Both the position numbers and the translations under genes were made by a program. A stretch of 64,000 nucleotides of DNA from Darksidea phi (lineage: Eukaryota; Ascomycota; Dothideomycetes; Pleosporales; Lentitheciaceae), in contig JASJFT010000130.1 in NCBI GenBank assembly GCA_030770425.1, forward strand, positions 62,001-126,000, written 5' to 3'. Below the pieces are notes generated by a model. It was not told the DNA's origin. It did no database searches and saw nothing but the letters and a program-made list of their open reading frames with translations. How positions within the stretch are numbered: the stretch's first letter is position 1; the number at the start of each line of letters is the position of its first letter. This document shows positions 41,755 to 54,023 of this stretch, one piece after another.

Positions 41755-42649
41755 GCTCGATCGAGAGGCTTCCTTTATTACTATACTATAATATAAGAAT
41801 TAATCTATTCGATATATTAGTAATTAATCTAATTTAAATAAGTATTCTTAATATTATAATTTATTCTTTAGATAATTCTATTATTTTACTTATTTTCTAT
41901 TTAAATTAATAGATTAATATTACGGCTCGTTCCCTAGATAACCCGATTATTTTACTTATTTCCTATTTTAATTAGTAGATTAGGTAATTCTAAGAATTAG
42001 TCTAATAGTTAATTAGCTTATTTAGTATACTAAGTTCTATTCGGGTATAAGAACCCCTTATTCTTATACTCTTATAGTACTATCTTAGAATAGCTTTAAT
42101 ATACTAATTCTATTATTAATTAATTAGAAGGCTACCTTAGCTATTATAACTTCTAGTTAATTATACTTAGTTCTAGGATCTTATATTATTCTAAGATCTT
42201 TAATTTTTAATTAGAGATAGTAGTTAAATATTAATTCTTTAAATCCCTAGAGATTTATAATACTTAAGGTAAATAGTATATAATACTTTCTTAGATAAGT
42301 CTTAAAACTAACTACTTTAAGCTTTAATATTACTAAAGTACCTAGTATCTTCTTTAAAGAGAAGAGACTTATAAAAGTATTATATAGAATTAGATTTATA
42401 TTCTAAATTCTATAACTAAACTTATCTTTATATAATTAACTAAATTATTAAATTAGTATAATAATAAGATAGTAGACTCTTTAGGCCCCGTAGAAGTTAA
42501 TTTATCTAATATTAAATAACCTTTATTTCTTACTATCCCTTAGAAGAAGGATAAGAATAAAGAAAAGGATAAAAAAGTCTTATTTAAGAATAAAAAGTAT
42601 AAATACTAATTAGTTAAAGTACTTATTCTAACTAAGTATTATATATTAT

Positions 42650-43015
42650 ATATACTTTAATATAGAATCTAGATTAGGACTAATAATATATTTATTATAT
42701 TATTAGATTTTAATAGATTAAGGTTAAGTTAACGAATTATATTACTAGAATAACTACTTAGGAAAAGATCTAATCTTATCCGTAAGTATTAGATAAACTA
42801 AAGAGAATTAATTATAAGAAATTAAAATAAAAGTTTAGAAGATTCTTTATTCTCTTATATCTATTCTTTCTTACCTTATTCTACTTACTCTATTCGCTAA
42901 GATATAGATTAAGTAGATTATTATTAGTTATACTCTATTTACTCTACTTACTAAGATATAGATTAAGTAGATTATTATTATATAATATTAGATTACTAAC
43001 TAAGCTCTTATCTTA
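42650..43015. repeat. partial, older LTR copy
   Basis: Follows the same word order as the LTRs (attaggactaataat..., aagttaacgaat, gaataactacttaggaaaag, attagattactaactaag) but with an internal tandem segment (tactctattt...agatatagattaagtagatt) and more divergence. Confidence 0.65.
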
Positions 43016-43030
43016 GCTTTCTATTATACG

Positions 43031-43458
43031 TTATACGTACCTTTATACGGGATCTAGGTTAGGGCCGATAAAATATTTATCGTACTATTAGTTTCTAATA
43101 GATTAAGATTAAGTTAACGAATTCTATTACTAGAATAACTACTTAGGAAAAGATCTAATCTTATTCATAAGTATTAGGTAAAGAACTAAAGATTAACTAT
43201 AAGAAATTAAAATAAAAAGTCTAAGAGATCCTCTACTCTCTTATACCCGTCCTTATTCCTTAAGGTAGTAGTAGTAGTAGTAAAAGTAGTAACTTCTATA
43301 ACTTCTATAACTTCTATAATAGTTATAGAAGTAGTCGTCTTAGTAACTTCTATAACTTTTAAGTTACGTAATATTAGATTACTAACTAAGCGTAGCTTAG
43401 CTATTATAGCTATATTAGAGCTTACTCTATACCTCTTTAATTCTAAGGTTATAATACT
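43031..43458 (-). repeat. 3' LTR of the gypsy-type element
   Basis: Begins ttatacgtacctttatacgg and ends near ataatact. Contains gtagtagtagtagtag and repeated aacttctat words shared with the other LTR. Confidence 0.85.
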
Positions 43459-46400
43459 CGCTCCCTTCTTTTAAGCTTCGTCCTCGAAGATTTTATTATA
43501 CTTACTATTCTCTAGCTAGTAGTACCCGCGCTTAATAGGTTTCTTTTTCTAAACTATATTATACTCTACGTATACGTACTATATAGTCTATTTAAAGCTA
43601 TAGTTATTCCGCCTTCTTAGTAATATATAAAAGTAATCGATCCGCCGTCTATATAGAACTAACTATCCTTTATCTTTAATTAACTTCCTTAATCCTAACG
43701 ATATCTAAAGCTTCTATAATAACTCGTTCCGAGTATTATTATCGTCTTACGAATCGTCTATTTACTTATTCTCGTCCTATACTAATACCCTATTTCTATT
43801 ATTATACTATACGGCCTTCTTAGACTTATTATATTAACCTTTAGTTTAGTTCTTATATAAAGTATATTTATCGTAGATTAAAATATAATCTAGTAGTAAC
43901 TAAGAGAGATTAGGTAAAGGTAGATAAATAGAAATTCGACCTTTTAGCTAAGCTAGATACTACGCGTACTATCTATAATAAGATCTTTATTTAAATAGTT
44001 AAACTTTATACTTATAAGGCCCGTCTTTTAAAGTAGCTTTAAAATCTAGACTATTACGATACTAAAATATATTATCGCGAGCTTACGTCCCTTAAAGAGC
44101 TAGACTAGTTAGAGAAAGCTAAATATTCTACTTCTTCTAACTTACTTAAGTTACTATAGTAACCCTTACTATATAAATCCGCTAACTTCTTCTTCTTAAA
44201 TAGTTAGGAGCCTCTACCTCTAGGTACCTCTAGTAATACTACTTAACTAGTCTCTAGTAGTCCTATAGGTTCTTAACTAGTTCCTATATATTTTAACTAG
44301 TAGACTATTCTATCTACTTAACTAAATATTTTTACTAACGACTAAACTTCTATAATTCTTAAATTTCTTCGACCTTATACTCCTTATCTTTAAGTTTAAT
44401 ATCGGTAGCTACTTTAGTATCTTCTAGTACTAGTTCTAGTAATAATATATAGAATATTAGGTATATTCTTATATCTTTAACTAGCTTTAGTCTATAATTA
44501 ATTAGTTCTATTTTTTCTTTAATCTCGAATAGTCCGATTTATAGATTATCTAGTTTATTATATAGTCGTTTAGTTTTTAAATTTCGTTATAAAAGGAAAA
44601 CTTTATTCCTTCTTTTAAGGGTTAGTCCCTTAAGCCTTCTTTTATTTACTATTTTAGCTATTATAAGGTTTCTATATACTATCTACGTACTAAGTTCTTT
44701 ATATAGTTCTTATATTAAATAGGCCTTCTCTTCTACCCCTATAGATATACTCTCGATATCCTTTAGATCCCTATAAGTTATTAGCTTATATCTATAGTTT
44801 ACGTAGTATAGTAAGTATTTAGTCGTTATAGACTTCTTACTATTATATACTAATTATACTATTAGTAGTAATTTAATCTAGTTATCCTATAACTTATTAA
44901 CGTAGAACCTTAGGTACTCCTCTAGAGTTTAGTTTATTCGTTCTATTTAACTATCTATCTATAAATAGAAGCTAGTCGATAACTTCCTTTTAATTTCTAA
45001 TTTTATAAGTAACGTACTCTAAAATTTCGAAGTAAATAGTTTATTCCTATCCGTAAGGATCTATTCTAGTAATTTATAGTTAGTAATAAGTATCCTTTTA
45101 ACCTCGTAAGCTATATTTTCTACTATAATTACTTCGTTTATTAGAATAAAGTATACTACCTTAGTTAATCGGTCTATAATTACTATAATTATATTATATA
45201 ATCTCCTTAATCCTAGTTCTAATAATAGTAGTAATTTTACTATAAAGTCTATCGTAATATAAGTCTATAATTATATAGGTAGTACTAGTAGTTAGAGTAA
45301 TCTATAGGACTTATATCTCTTAGGTTTATTCTTAGAATATTCTAAATAGTTACCTATTACTTTCTAAACTTCCTCTCTTATATTAGTAAGTAGATATTCT
45401 CTATCTATATATCTAATCGTTTCGTTAATTTCTAGATATCCTAGTATCTTACTCTTATAGATTTCCCGTATTAAGTCTCTTCTAAGACTTAGTAGTATAT
45501 AAGGTCTTATCTCTAAGTCGTTCGTTAGAGCGAAGTATTCTTTCTTATTAAAGTATATATTATCTTTCTTTAATATTCCGTTAGTATCCTTAATAGTTTC
45601 TCGAACCTTATTTCTCTATTTTCTCTTAATATCTACTACTACTATAATCTTAGCTAGCCTTATATAGTTATATATAAGAGTTCTATTTAGTTTCTTTCGT
45701 AGAACTAGTTCGTATATAATAGGTTTATTAGTTCCTTAAAGGTCCGATCTTCTATTAAGAGCGTCTACTACTCTATTTAGTATTCCTAGCTAGTAACTTA
45801 TCTTAAAATTATAATCTACTAGTAATTCTAACTATTAGAATTATTATTAATTAAGTTTCTTCGTAGTTATAAAACTTATAAGGTTCTAGTAATTCGTAGT
45901 AATCTTAATCTTATATCTAGCTCCTATAAGCTATAATCTTTATTATTCGAATACTAATATAATAGCTCTAAGTTCCTTATTATAAATATTATAATTTATC
46001 TCTTCTTTACTAAATTTATATAAATAGTAGAATACTAATCTTTATTTCCTATCCTCCTCTTACTAGGTAAGTATTACCTCTAGTATATAATCTAATATAT
46101 CCGTCTCTACTCTAAGAGGTCTTATTAGATCGTATATTTATAATATAGGTATTAATATAAATAGACTCTTAAGCTTATCGAAAGCTTCTTATTATTCTTA
46201 ATTCTACTAAAATTCTTTTTCCTTCTTAGTTACTTCTATAAGTAGAGATATAGTCTTTAAGTAATTTCTAATAAACTTTTAATAGAAGTTAGCGAATCCT
46301 AGAAAGGATTATACGTCCTTAACTAATATTAGGACTAGCTATTCCCTTATAGTCTATACTTTCTTAGGGTCTATAGATACTTCTTCTCGTAAGATAATAA

Positions 46401-46521
46401 AACCTAGATATTTAGTTTCTATTCTATAGAATTCGTATTTATCTAGGTAAAGTAGTAATCTATTCTACTATAGCTTTTATAATACTTTCTTTATATATTC
46501 TTTATATTCCTCTAGTATTCC

Positions 46522-46566
46522 TTTACTATATATAAGAATATTATCTAGATATACTATATAGAATAC
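46522..46566 (-). pseudogene. reverse transcriptase catalytic core remnant
   Basis: The minus frame gives IVYLDNILIYSK. The conserved Y-L-D-D has become Y-L-D-N through a GAT to AAT change, which abolishes a catalytic aspartate. This is enough to type the element and its direction. Confidence 0.8.
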
Positions 46567-49500
46567 GTCTAAGTATTCGTTTAACGTTCTATTAATAACT
46601 AACTAGAATATTACTAATATATTTATTAGTTTAAATAGTATAACTCTATACTCGTAGAGTCTATATTAGGTCTTAAACGTCGTATACTTCTTATACCCTT
46701 TTATTATTTAAATCCTATAAAATTCTTTTTAGATATTAAATTTCGTAATCTACTTAACTCCCTAGAGCCGGTCTATAAGTTCTCTAATTAGTAGTAGTAA
46801 GTATTAGTTTTTCTTCGTAATATTATTTAAACGTCTATAGTCTATATAAAGTTATAACTTTTTATTCTTCTTTAGGATAAATAGAATTAGTAATACTATA
46901 GAGCTTTAACTTTCTTTAATATATCCTCTTTCTAAGTTCTTCGCTAAGTACTCCTTTAATTCCTCCTATTAATCTACTATTAACGAGTATATAGGTCTAG
47001 ACTCGAGCTTTATACTCTATTCTAAGTATATTTTATAATCCTATTCCTAGTACTTTAGTAAATTAGTATCTAGATATTTTTTAAATAGCTCTTAGAACTC
47101 CTCGTAGTCTTAAGGTATTATTAGTTATAGTTCTTTCTACGCGGTCGCGACCCTTTATACTATAATAACGCTAACTCTTTACGAGTTCTTTTTATAGATC
47201 CTCGTAATCTTATAAGGTAAAATTAAGTCTATCTTCCCTTTCTAGGGTATATACTAGATCTTATAGCTAGATCTACCTAGTCTTCTTATTCCTACGACTT
47301 AAGCTACCCGCTTATAGCCTAGTACTTTATATAGCTTTTAATCTATCCGTAGATTATATATTACTAGCTAGTTATAACTAATAATTATATTAGTATCTCT
47401 AATTTCTATAATATTAAATCTATAATAGTCTCTAACGTTTCCTATCTTTAAGGTTACTTTTTTTATTTTAAGACGAATTATACCTCCTCTATATTCTATA
47501 GATAATCTATCTCTAAGGTCTACTTATATAGGTTTTTCTTTAACTTAGTAAGAAATCCTATATTCTTCTATTAATTTTAATAATAAGAGTATAAACTCTA
47601 CTCTACTATCTATAATAGCTTAGACTTTTTATCCGTAAATCTATACGTCTACTTTTAATCTAGCCGGTTATTAGGTACCCTCTTATATAATTTAAAGAGT
47701 TATTTTTTAAATACTTTTATTAGCGTAACTCTAACGTAACTAATAATAACCTAGTTTTTTAGTTCGTTATTATAGAGGTCCTATTCTTTAGAGGTATCCT
47801 CTAATTCTTAGGTTTTTTATTAGAGAGGCGACTTACCTAACTATTCTAACTTCGGACTTTCTTCTTTCCTAATTCTACGAGGTATTTTCTAGTTTAGTAC
47901 CTATTATAGTTTCGTTTTCTAGTCTTTATTTAGTAACGGTATATCCTAATTAATAAGCTCTATATTTACCTTATTATTTTAGATATTATAGTATTTCTAC
48001 TATATACCTAGGGCTCTTAACTATCTATTAATTTCTAGGTTCTTAGAACTATCCTTATTTTATATTAGATAACCGTATTACTCGTACTACTCTACGAGAT
48101 ATTCCTTTCTCTTAAGGTTCTAGTAGAAGATATCCCCTTTCCTTCTAGCTATAAGTTCTTTTTATACTAGGTATAGAATATATATTCTTTCGTAATATAT
48201 CTAGTATAAGATCTTATAGCTAGGTTCTTCGTATATAATCCTATAGTTAATATCTCGTTTATATCCTTTAGTATCTACCCTAGTTAGCCTATATAGCTAT
48301 CGCCCTATAGTATATTTTATTAGAAAGTACTTTTTATATTTATTATTATAGTAGCCGTTCTATTCTAGCTATCCCTAGTCTTCGTATTCTTTAACCTAGT
48401 TATTATAATCGTAGAGATAGTATCCTACTATTAGATATTTCTCGTTCTAAAGGTATATATATAGATAATCTCTAAGAAGTATTATAACTTCCTCTTTTTA
48501 TTATACGTAATATTTATATTCCCCTATATACCGCGTAAATAGTAGGTTCTTATAATCTAAACTATCTCGATTCTACGTTATTCTATAGCCTTCTAATCCC
48601 TAGAGTCTTAAGGTCTAATCGATCGTCTACTAGTCTCGATCCCTAATAATATATACTAGTTCCGCTTCTCTAGTATAGTATTTTACGATATATTAGCTAG
48701 TTCTATATATCTAGTACTTATTATATACTAGTCGTTGGAAAACGTCTTCCGTAGCTACTTCTTTCGACTTTAAGAGTATTAACTCTCCTATTTTAAGCTC
48801 TAGGTCTTCTTATTATTAAGGAACTTCTTTAACCTCGTTCTACCTACTAGTATTATACTATATCTCGGGTATTAAGTTAGACTTAGTTTTCTTTTTCTTA
48901 CTATACCTAATTATATTTATACGTCTAGCATCGTCTTAGCTTTCTATACTTTTTCTTTCATCGCTATATTCTTTAATAAAATATCCTTATATACTATAGC
49001 GTAGATATACTTTTTTATCTTAGTATCGTTTTATCTTATCTACTAGGACTTTCTATAGCTTCTTATCTTATTCGTATTTCTTATTTTTTAGATATTTCTT
49101 TTCCTAGACTATACTAATATCTATTTTATCGTAACCCTTATAGAATCTATACTTTTAAACTACCTACTCTTTTCTATAGACTCTTACTAGTTCTATAGTA
49201 TCTTATTTTTCGAGCGTTCGTTCGTATAGTCGATTATCGATATAGATTATCGTCTTAATTAGTTCTACTAGATTATCTAACTTTTTAAGTTAGGCTAACT
49301 CGTCTTTAATTAGCTCCTTAAGTCTATTATAATATATAATTATAAGAGGTATATCGTCTTAATCGATCTTATACTATAGCTATTTAAATTCGGTAGTATA
49401 CGTACTTACTAACTTAGTTTATCTTAGCCTTTAGATCTAGCGTTCGACCTACTAGATCTTATTAATATTTTTAAAGATTATACGTATTTATTCCTTAAAT

Positions 49501-49972
49501 AAATCCTAATCTTTAAATACTACTTTTATTTCGTCGCGTCACTTTAATAAGGAATCTTCGTTAGTTATATAATCGTTAATTAGGGGCTATATTTATATAG
49601 CTACTTTACCTATTATATATATACCTATAGTAAGAATCTTATCCTAGTTACTAGTAAATATAGTAGAGTTAAACTAGTAGTATAGGTCTAATTAAGTAAG
49701 AAATAGCCTTAAGTCTTCCTTTCTACTATCGTATTTTTTTAGTATTAGGATTTTTAACTTCGTCCTAAGTCCTACTTATACTTATTATAGCGATTCCTAT
49801 AATAATATTATAGCCTACTATAACTCGACTATCTAAGCTACTTATTACTAGATTAAGACCGCTAGGTTTATTACTAAAGTCCTAGTTACGCTCTCTCTAG
49901 AGGTATTACGTAAGCTAGATAGAGTTACTATATTAATATAACCTTAATTTAGGGTAGTTAATATATTATATA

Positions 49973-50400
49973 TTATACGTACCTTTATACGGGATTTAGA
50001 TTAGGACTAATAAAACGTTTATTATACTATTAGTTTCTAATAGGTTAAGATTAAGTTAACGAATTCTATTACTAGAATAACTACTTAGGAAAAGATTCAA
50101 TCTTATTCGTAAGTATTAGATAAAGAACTAAAGATTAACTATAAGAAATTAAAATAAAAAGTCTAAGAGATCCTCTACTCTCTTATACCCGTTCTTATTC
50201 CTTAAGGTAGTAGTAGTAGTAGTAGAAGTAGTAACTTCTATAACTTCTATAACTTCTATAGTAGTTATAGAAGTAGTCGTCTTAGTAACTTCTATAACTT
50301 CTAAGTTACGTAATATTAGATTATTAACTAAGCGTAGCTCGGCTATTATAGCTATATTAGAGCTTACCCTATACCCCTCTAATCCTAGGGTCGTAATACT
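49973..50400 (-). repeat. 5' LTR of the gypsy-type element
   Basis: Same length and word order as 43031-43458, with scattered C/T and G/A differences. Confidence 0.85.
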
Positions 50401-50794
50401 TTCGATCTTCTTAGAATATCTCGTATCCTATAGTTCGTATAGGATTATAATACTAAGCTAAAAAAGTTTATAGATCTATAGATATAAATTAATTCTAAAA
50501 CTTTTTAAGCTATCTATTCTTCTTAAGAAGATAAGAATATTTCTTTAAAGAATTTAAAGTATAAAGTTAGTTACTACGTATAAAGACTCTAATTAATAAA
50601 GAGAAAAAACTAATCTATAATACTCTATCTAATAAATACTAAAAGATAAGAGATTTTTTTTAAGTATAATATAATCTAAGAGTTATTAGAAATCTAGAAA
50701 GGTCCGAACTTAGTAATTAATACTTTAATTAGTAATTATACTTAGAACTAACGTACGAATAAGTATTCTTCTCTAAGAGGCAAAGTTGTATTGG

Positions 50795-51669
50795 TGGCGA
50801 TTAGATAAAAGACTGTTTCCAAGATCTATTCAAGCAAGGAACAAGTTTGTCAAATTCGTTAGCGGAGTGTTGAGCTAATGAATCAAGAATGCAGACATTG
50901 TAAATGGGGATATATTCTCCTTCTTCCAGAACGCAAAGGACCCCATGACAGGGCGAGGTTTTGAAATGAAGGAGCTGGTAGCGGAGACGGCCACGCTTAT
51001 TGTTGCAGGTGAGCTACTACCGCCGAGTTCGTTAATCAACCCTACTTCCCACTAACTATGTTGAAAGGCTCGGATACTACATCAACGGCAATGGCGTCAA
51101 CCCTCTTCTATCTGAGCAAAAACACTGCGGCCTACGCACGTCTCAGCAATGAGCTCCGTTCTCGATTCAAGAAGCCCTCGGATATTGTCCCCGGCCCAGC
51201 GCTGACCCAATGCACTTACCTCCGCGCTTGCATCGACGAAGCCCTGCGTATGTCCCCACCAGCTGGCGGGCCGCTGTGGCGGGAAGTACAGCTTGGTGGT
51301 GCGACCATTGACGGTCAATATATTCCGGCAGGGTACGATGTGGGCGTTGGCGTGTACGGTGTTCACCACAACCCCGCGTACTACTGTGATCCGACCGTCT
51401 ACAAGCCGGAGAGCGAAAGTGAGCAGTTGGTACAAGCGAGGGCGGCTTATATGCCTTTTTCTATCGGAACGCGTGGCTGTATTGGCAAGAGTCTGGCACT
51501 TGTCGAGTTGACGCTCGCGCTGGCGAATCTTGTCTGGCGGTTCGATATAAAAGGGGAAGAAAGCGACACAAGGAAAGAGTTTTTGCTCAAGGACCATGTC
51601 ACTGGGGCGAAAAAGGGTCCTGTATTGGAATTTAGCAGAAGAACGACTGACAAGCTGGGTTCAAAATAA
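50795..51669 (+). pseudogene. cytochrome P450, 5'-truncated at the RIP island
   Basis: The C-terminal half is well kept. The frame reads SFFQNAKDPMTGRGFEMKEL and VAETATLIVA, an intron 51009-51067, then GSDTTSTAMASTLFYLSKNT (I-helix), CIDEALRMSPPAGGPLWREV (ExxR) and PFSIGTRGCIGKSLALVELT (haem loop, Cys present), to a TAA at 51667-51669. Upstream, the frame holds LFPRSIQARNKFVKFVSGVL and then TAA and TGA at 50876-50881, and similarity ends at the AT island. The N-terminal half of about 250 residues is not on the other side of the island either, so this is truncation rather than a clean insertion. The clan is the CYP3A/isotrichodermin-hydroxylase-like fungal P450s, as for the next gene. Confidence 0.8.
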
Positions 51670-52016
51670 GATGCCAACACAAATGCTGAATGCATACGTC
51701 ACACAATAAACTAAAACCACGTTTCAAAATGCATCATCTGTGACGCATCATGCTACCGTGGCGGTTCCTCAATGAGTTATAGTTGACTGGATTTCGTCCT
51801 TCCAAGTCGACATGACATAATTTGATGCTATACAGTACTTGAACTATGGACGGCAGTAGTGATGCCTGGCATGGCGTAGAGGACGCCGCATCTAGCAACA
51901 CCTTTCTCAGAACCACGAAGCCTGTACCGTCCTGTCCGGGAACTATAATGCCCATTCAGAGATCAATCCAATGACCATGCTGGTCCGCACGAATACCATA
52001 ACCTTGGCCAATTCGT
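51670..52016. other. spacer between convergent P450 genes
   Basis: 347 bp of 3' flanking sequence, no gene seen. Confidence 0.5.
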
Positions 52017-53654
52017 CTATCTCACACTCACAAATCTGACCCTTGGCTCCGGAATTTGCCAAAAGCCTTCGAAGCGTGCATCTCTCTCCCAATCAATGTC
52101 ATGGGCATTCACCAGTTCCCAGTCAAAACACCACACCAACATAGCAAGGGCCTTTCTCATCTCCAAAAGGGCCAGATTGAGTCCCAAGCATCCTCGTGGC
52201 CCTAACGAGAACGGGCGCGCAGCACCTTTGTCGTCGGTATCGAACGTAGAGGAGTAGAAACGATGAGATGGTGGCAACCAACGTTCAGGACAAAAGCTGC
52301 GGTGATTGGTGAAGTATGAGCGCTCGTGGGTCGTTGTCCAAGAGGACGTGTGGACAGTGGTCTGTCATTGCATCAGTACAAGAGAATGGAACAATGTGGA
52401 CGAGAGAGGAACATACTCCAGCAGGGACCATGTATCCATCCACAAGCGCACCGGGGCTGATTCGAGGCAAGCCGAACGCGGTTGGAGGGAATATTCGAAG
52501 ACCTTCATCTATCACTGCACCGAGGTAAGGAAGGCCTTGAAGGGCTTCGCTCGTCATGTCTCCTTTAGCGGTGAAGCTCTCCCTGATCTCAGCCTGTAAT
52601 CGCGACAGCGAGATGGGGCTCTTGGAGAGAAAATAGAGAATTGTAGTTAGCGCCGTCGCCGTTGTATCCGAGCCCGCAATATCAAGGACGTTCGCTTGGG
52701 CAATCAGCCATTCTTCGGATTTGTTCTCCGCTTTATCAGATAGCAAATTCGAGAAGAAGTCCTGCCGGCCGATTTCAAGCTGCCTCGCGACCCTCGCCTG
52801 GACTTGCTTCTTAGAGAAATGCAAGAAAAGATCAAACTTCTTCTTGAAGCTCAGCGGTATGGACATGAGTATGAAGGGCCACAGAAGAGGCAACCGGCGT
52901 CCGATCTGGAACATTGTGACAAGGTAGGCCCCATCGTGAATGGTGTCGATCCAGAAGTGGGATTTGGCAACTTTGACAGCGCCAAAGGACTCCCCAAACG
53001 CCAGCTCGCCAATGATGTCGAAGCTCAACCAATTGAACCATTCTTTCATATTTACACCGGTAGATTTCGTGCCATGCTTAGCCAATTGAGAGACAAAGAG
53101 GTCGATGTACTCGACCAACAGGCCTTCCTGCTCTTTCAACGCTTTTGCACTGAACCCGTGGGAGAGCAGACGCCGCGTCTCACGATGACGCTCAGGATTG
53201 CGTTCGGCCACAATACCGGGTTCCGGAAGGCCATGGTCGTAGAAAGTACCTTTGATGAAAGCCTGGTGGTCTTTCCCTGAGTGACCATAAATGTCGTTAA
53301 AGCTCTGTGTGGTGCTGAAAGAGAGTTCGTTGGGAGCAATGCGCACGACGGGACCGTATTGATTGTGTAGTTTTTCGATCTCGAACGGATAACGCCCACC
53401 CATCCAGATGTAGGCATAGAAGGCATTTGATATGGCCGCGATTCTGGGGCCTGGATAGTTGGCCAGGGGATGGTAGAAGAGGAGGTAGATGGATCGGCAG
53501 ACAGCGTAGATGGTCACCTCAACACTGGCCTTCAGTACGCGTCGCACGCAGCAGTCAGTTGTAGTCAAGAATGAGCACTCACCGATGCTAGAACTAGCAG
53601 AAGCAGCTGTGTCAAGGTAATGGGCAATGCCATGATGGCGACAGTTGGCAGCAT
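52017..53654 (-). CDS. cytochrome P450 monooxygenase, 3 exons
   Basis: Exons are 53654-53583, 53529-52417 and 52361-52017; introns of 53 and 55 bp keep phase, 509 residues. In order: membrane anchor [74 protein letters not shown] (C-helix), FGESFG, I-helix [20 protein letters not shown], ExxR region [32 protein letters not shown] and haem loop [20 protein letters not shown]. All catalytic parts are present. It belongs to the fungal CYP58/65-like group that hydroxylates terpenoids and polyketides; the substrate is unknown. The start could also be 53633. It is divergent from RAE1. Confidence 0.92.
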
Positions 53655-54023
53655 CTCAGGTGTAGCGAGCACGAGGAACATGAACCAAGGGGACCTGTGT
53701 AGACACCATCCGCGGGGACGCAGCTGGCTGAGGTAGCATTGTTTTTGTGTCCGAGTGGTGCATCCGGGGAGTTTGATGGTAGATGATGGCATTCGGCAGT
53801 GGTAAAGTGTACAGCGGCCGGCGCCGGCATCATTTGTCTCCGGTGCCTACTAGGCCCCCCGAAACAGCCTAGCGTGTTGTGCTGCATCTCAGCCACGTGC
53901 GTCGGGCCACGTCAAAATTCCGATTCCGCCTTATTAGTCATGCCCATCTCACTGCTTATACACAGTACAATAACCATTCCCCCCAGCTCCAGAGTATGCC
54001 AACCGCGATACTACGACTGACCC
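53655..54023. promoter_or_regulatory. divergent promoter, P450 / RAE1
   Basis: 369 bp between opposite ATGs; contains CCACGTGCG near 53893 (E-box core CACGTG). Confidence 0.4.

Larger units (their letters stand above)
43031..50400 (-). mobile_element. Ty3/gypsy-type LTR retrotransposon, RIP-inactivated
   Basis: Direct repeats of about 428 bp at 43031-43458 and 49973-50400 enclose 6.5 kb. Read on the minus strand, 46522-46566 encodes VFYIVYLDNILIYSK, matching the reverse transcriptase core of Ty3/gypsy elements. The element therefore runs right to left (5' LTR at 49973-50400). Stop codons are everywhere; it cannot move by its own proteins. The two LTRs differ mostly at C/T and A/G positions, so true age cannot be read from divergence. 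A target-site duplication was not resolved. Confidence 0.85.
41755..50780. repeat. RIP-saturated AT-rich island
   Basis: About 9 kb in which CA and TG dinucleotides are nearly absent (I find only a handful, for example near 48735, 48928 and 48958), while CG, TA, CT and AG words remain. This is the end-point expected when every CpA has become TpA on both strands. No frame is open for more than a few dozen codons. It contains the gypsy-type element and other repeat pieces, including relatives of the 16.26-kb repeat at 42128. Confidence 0.95.

Noticed and set aside
43268..43345. gtagtag / aacttctat runs as an independent satellite
   Set aside because: They are part of the LTR and occur at the same place in both LTRs.
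41755..50780. AT-rich island as centromere or mitochondrial insert
   Set aside because: It contains paired LTRs and a gypsy reverse transcriptase block, and its composition is explained by CpA loss. There is no tRNA or respiratory gene signal.
51097..51597. 166-codon minus frame
   Set aside because: Antisense to the truncated P450 (I-helix, ExxR and haem motifs are on plus).
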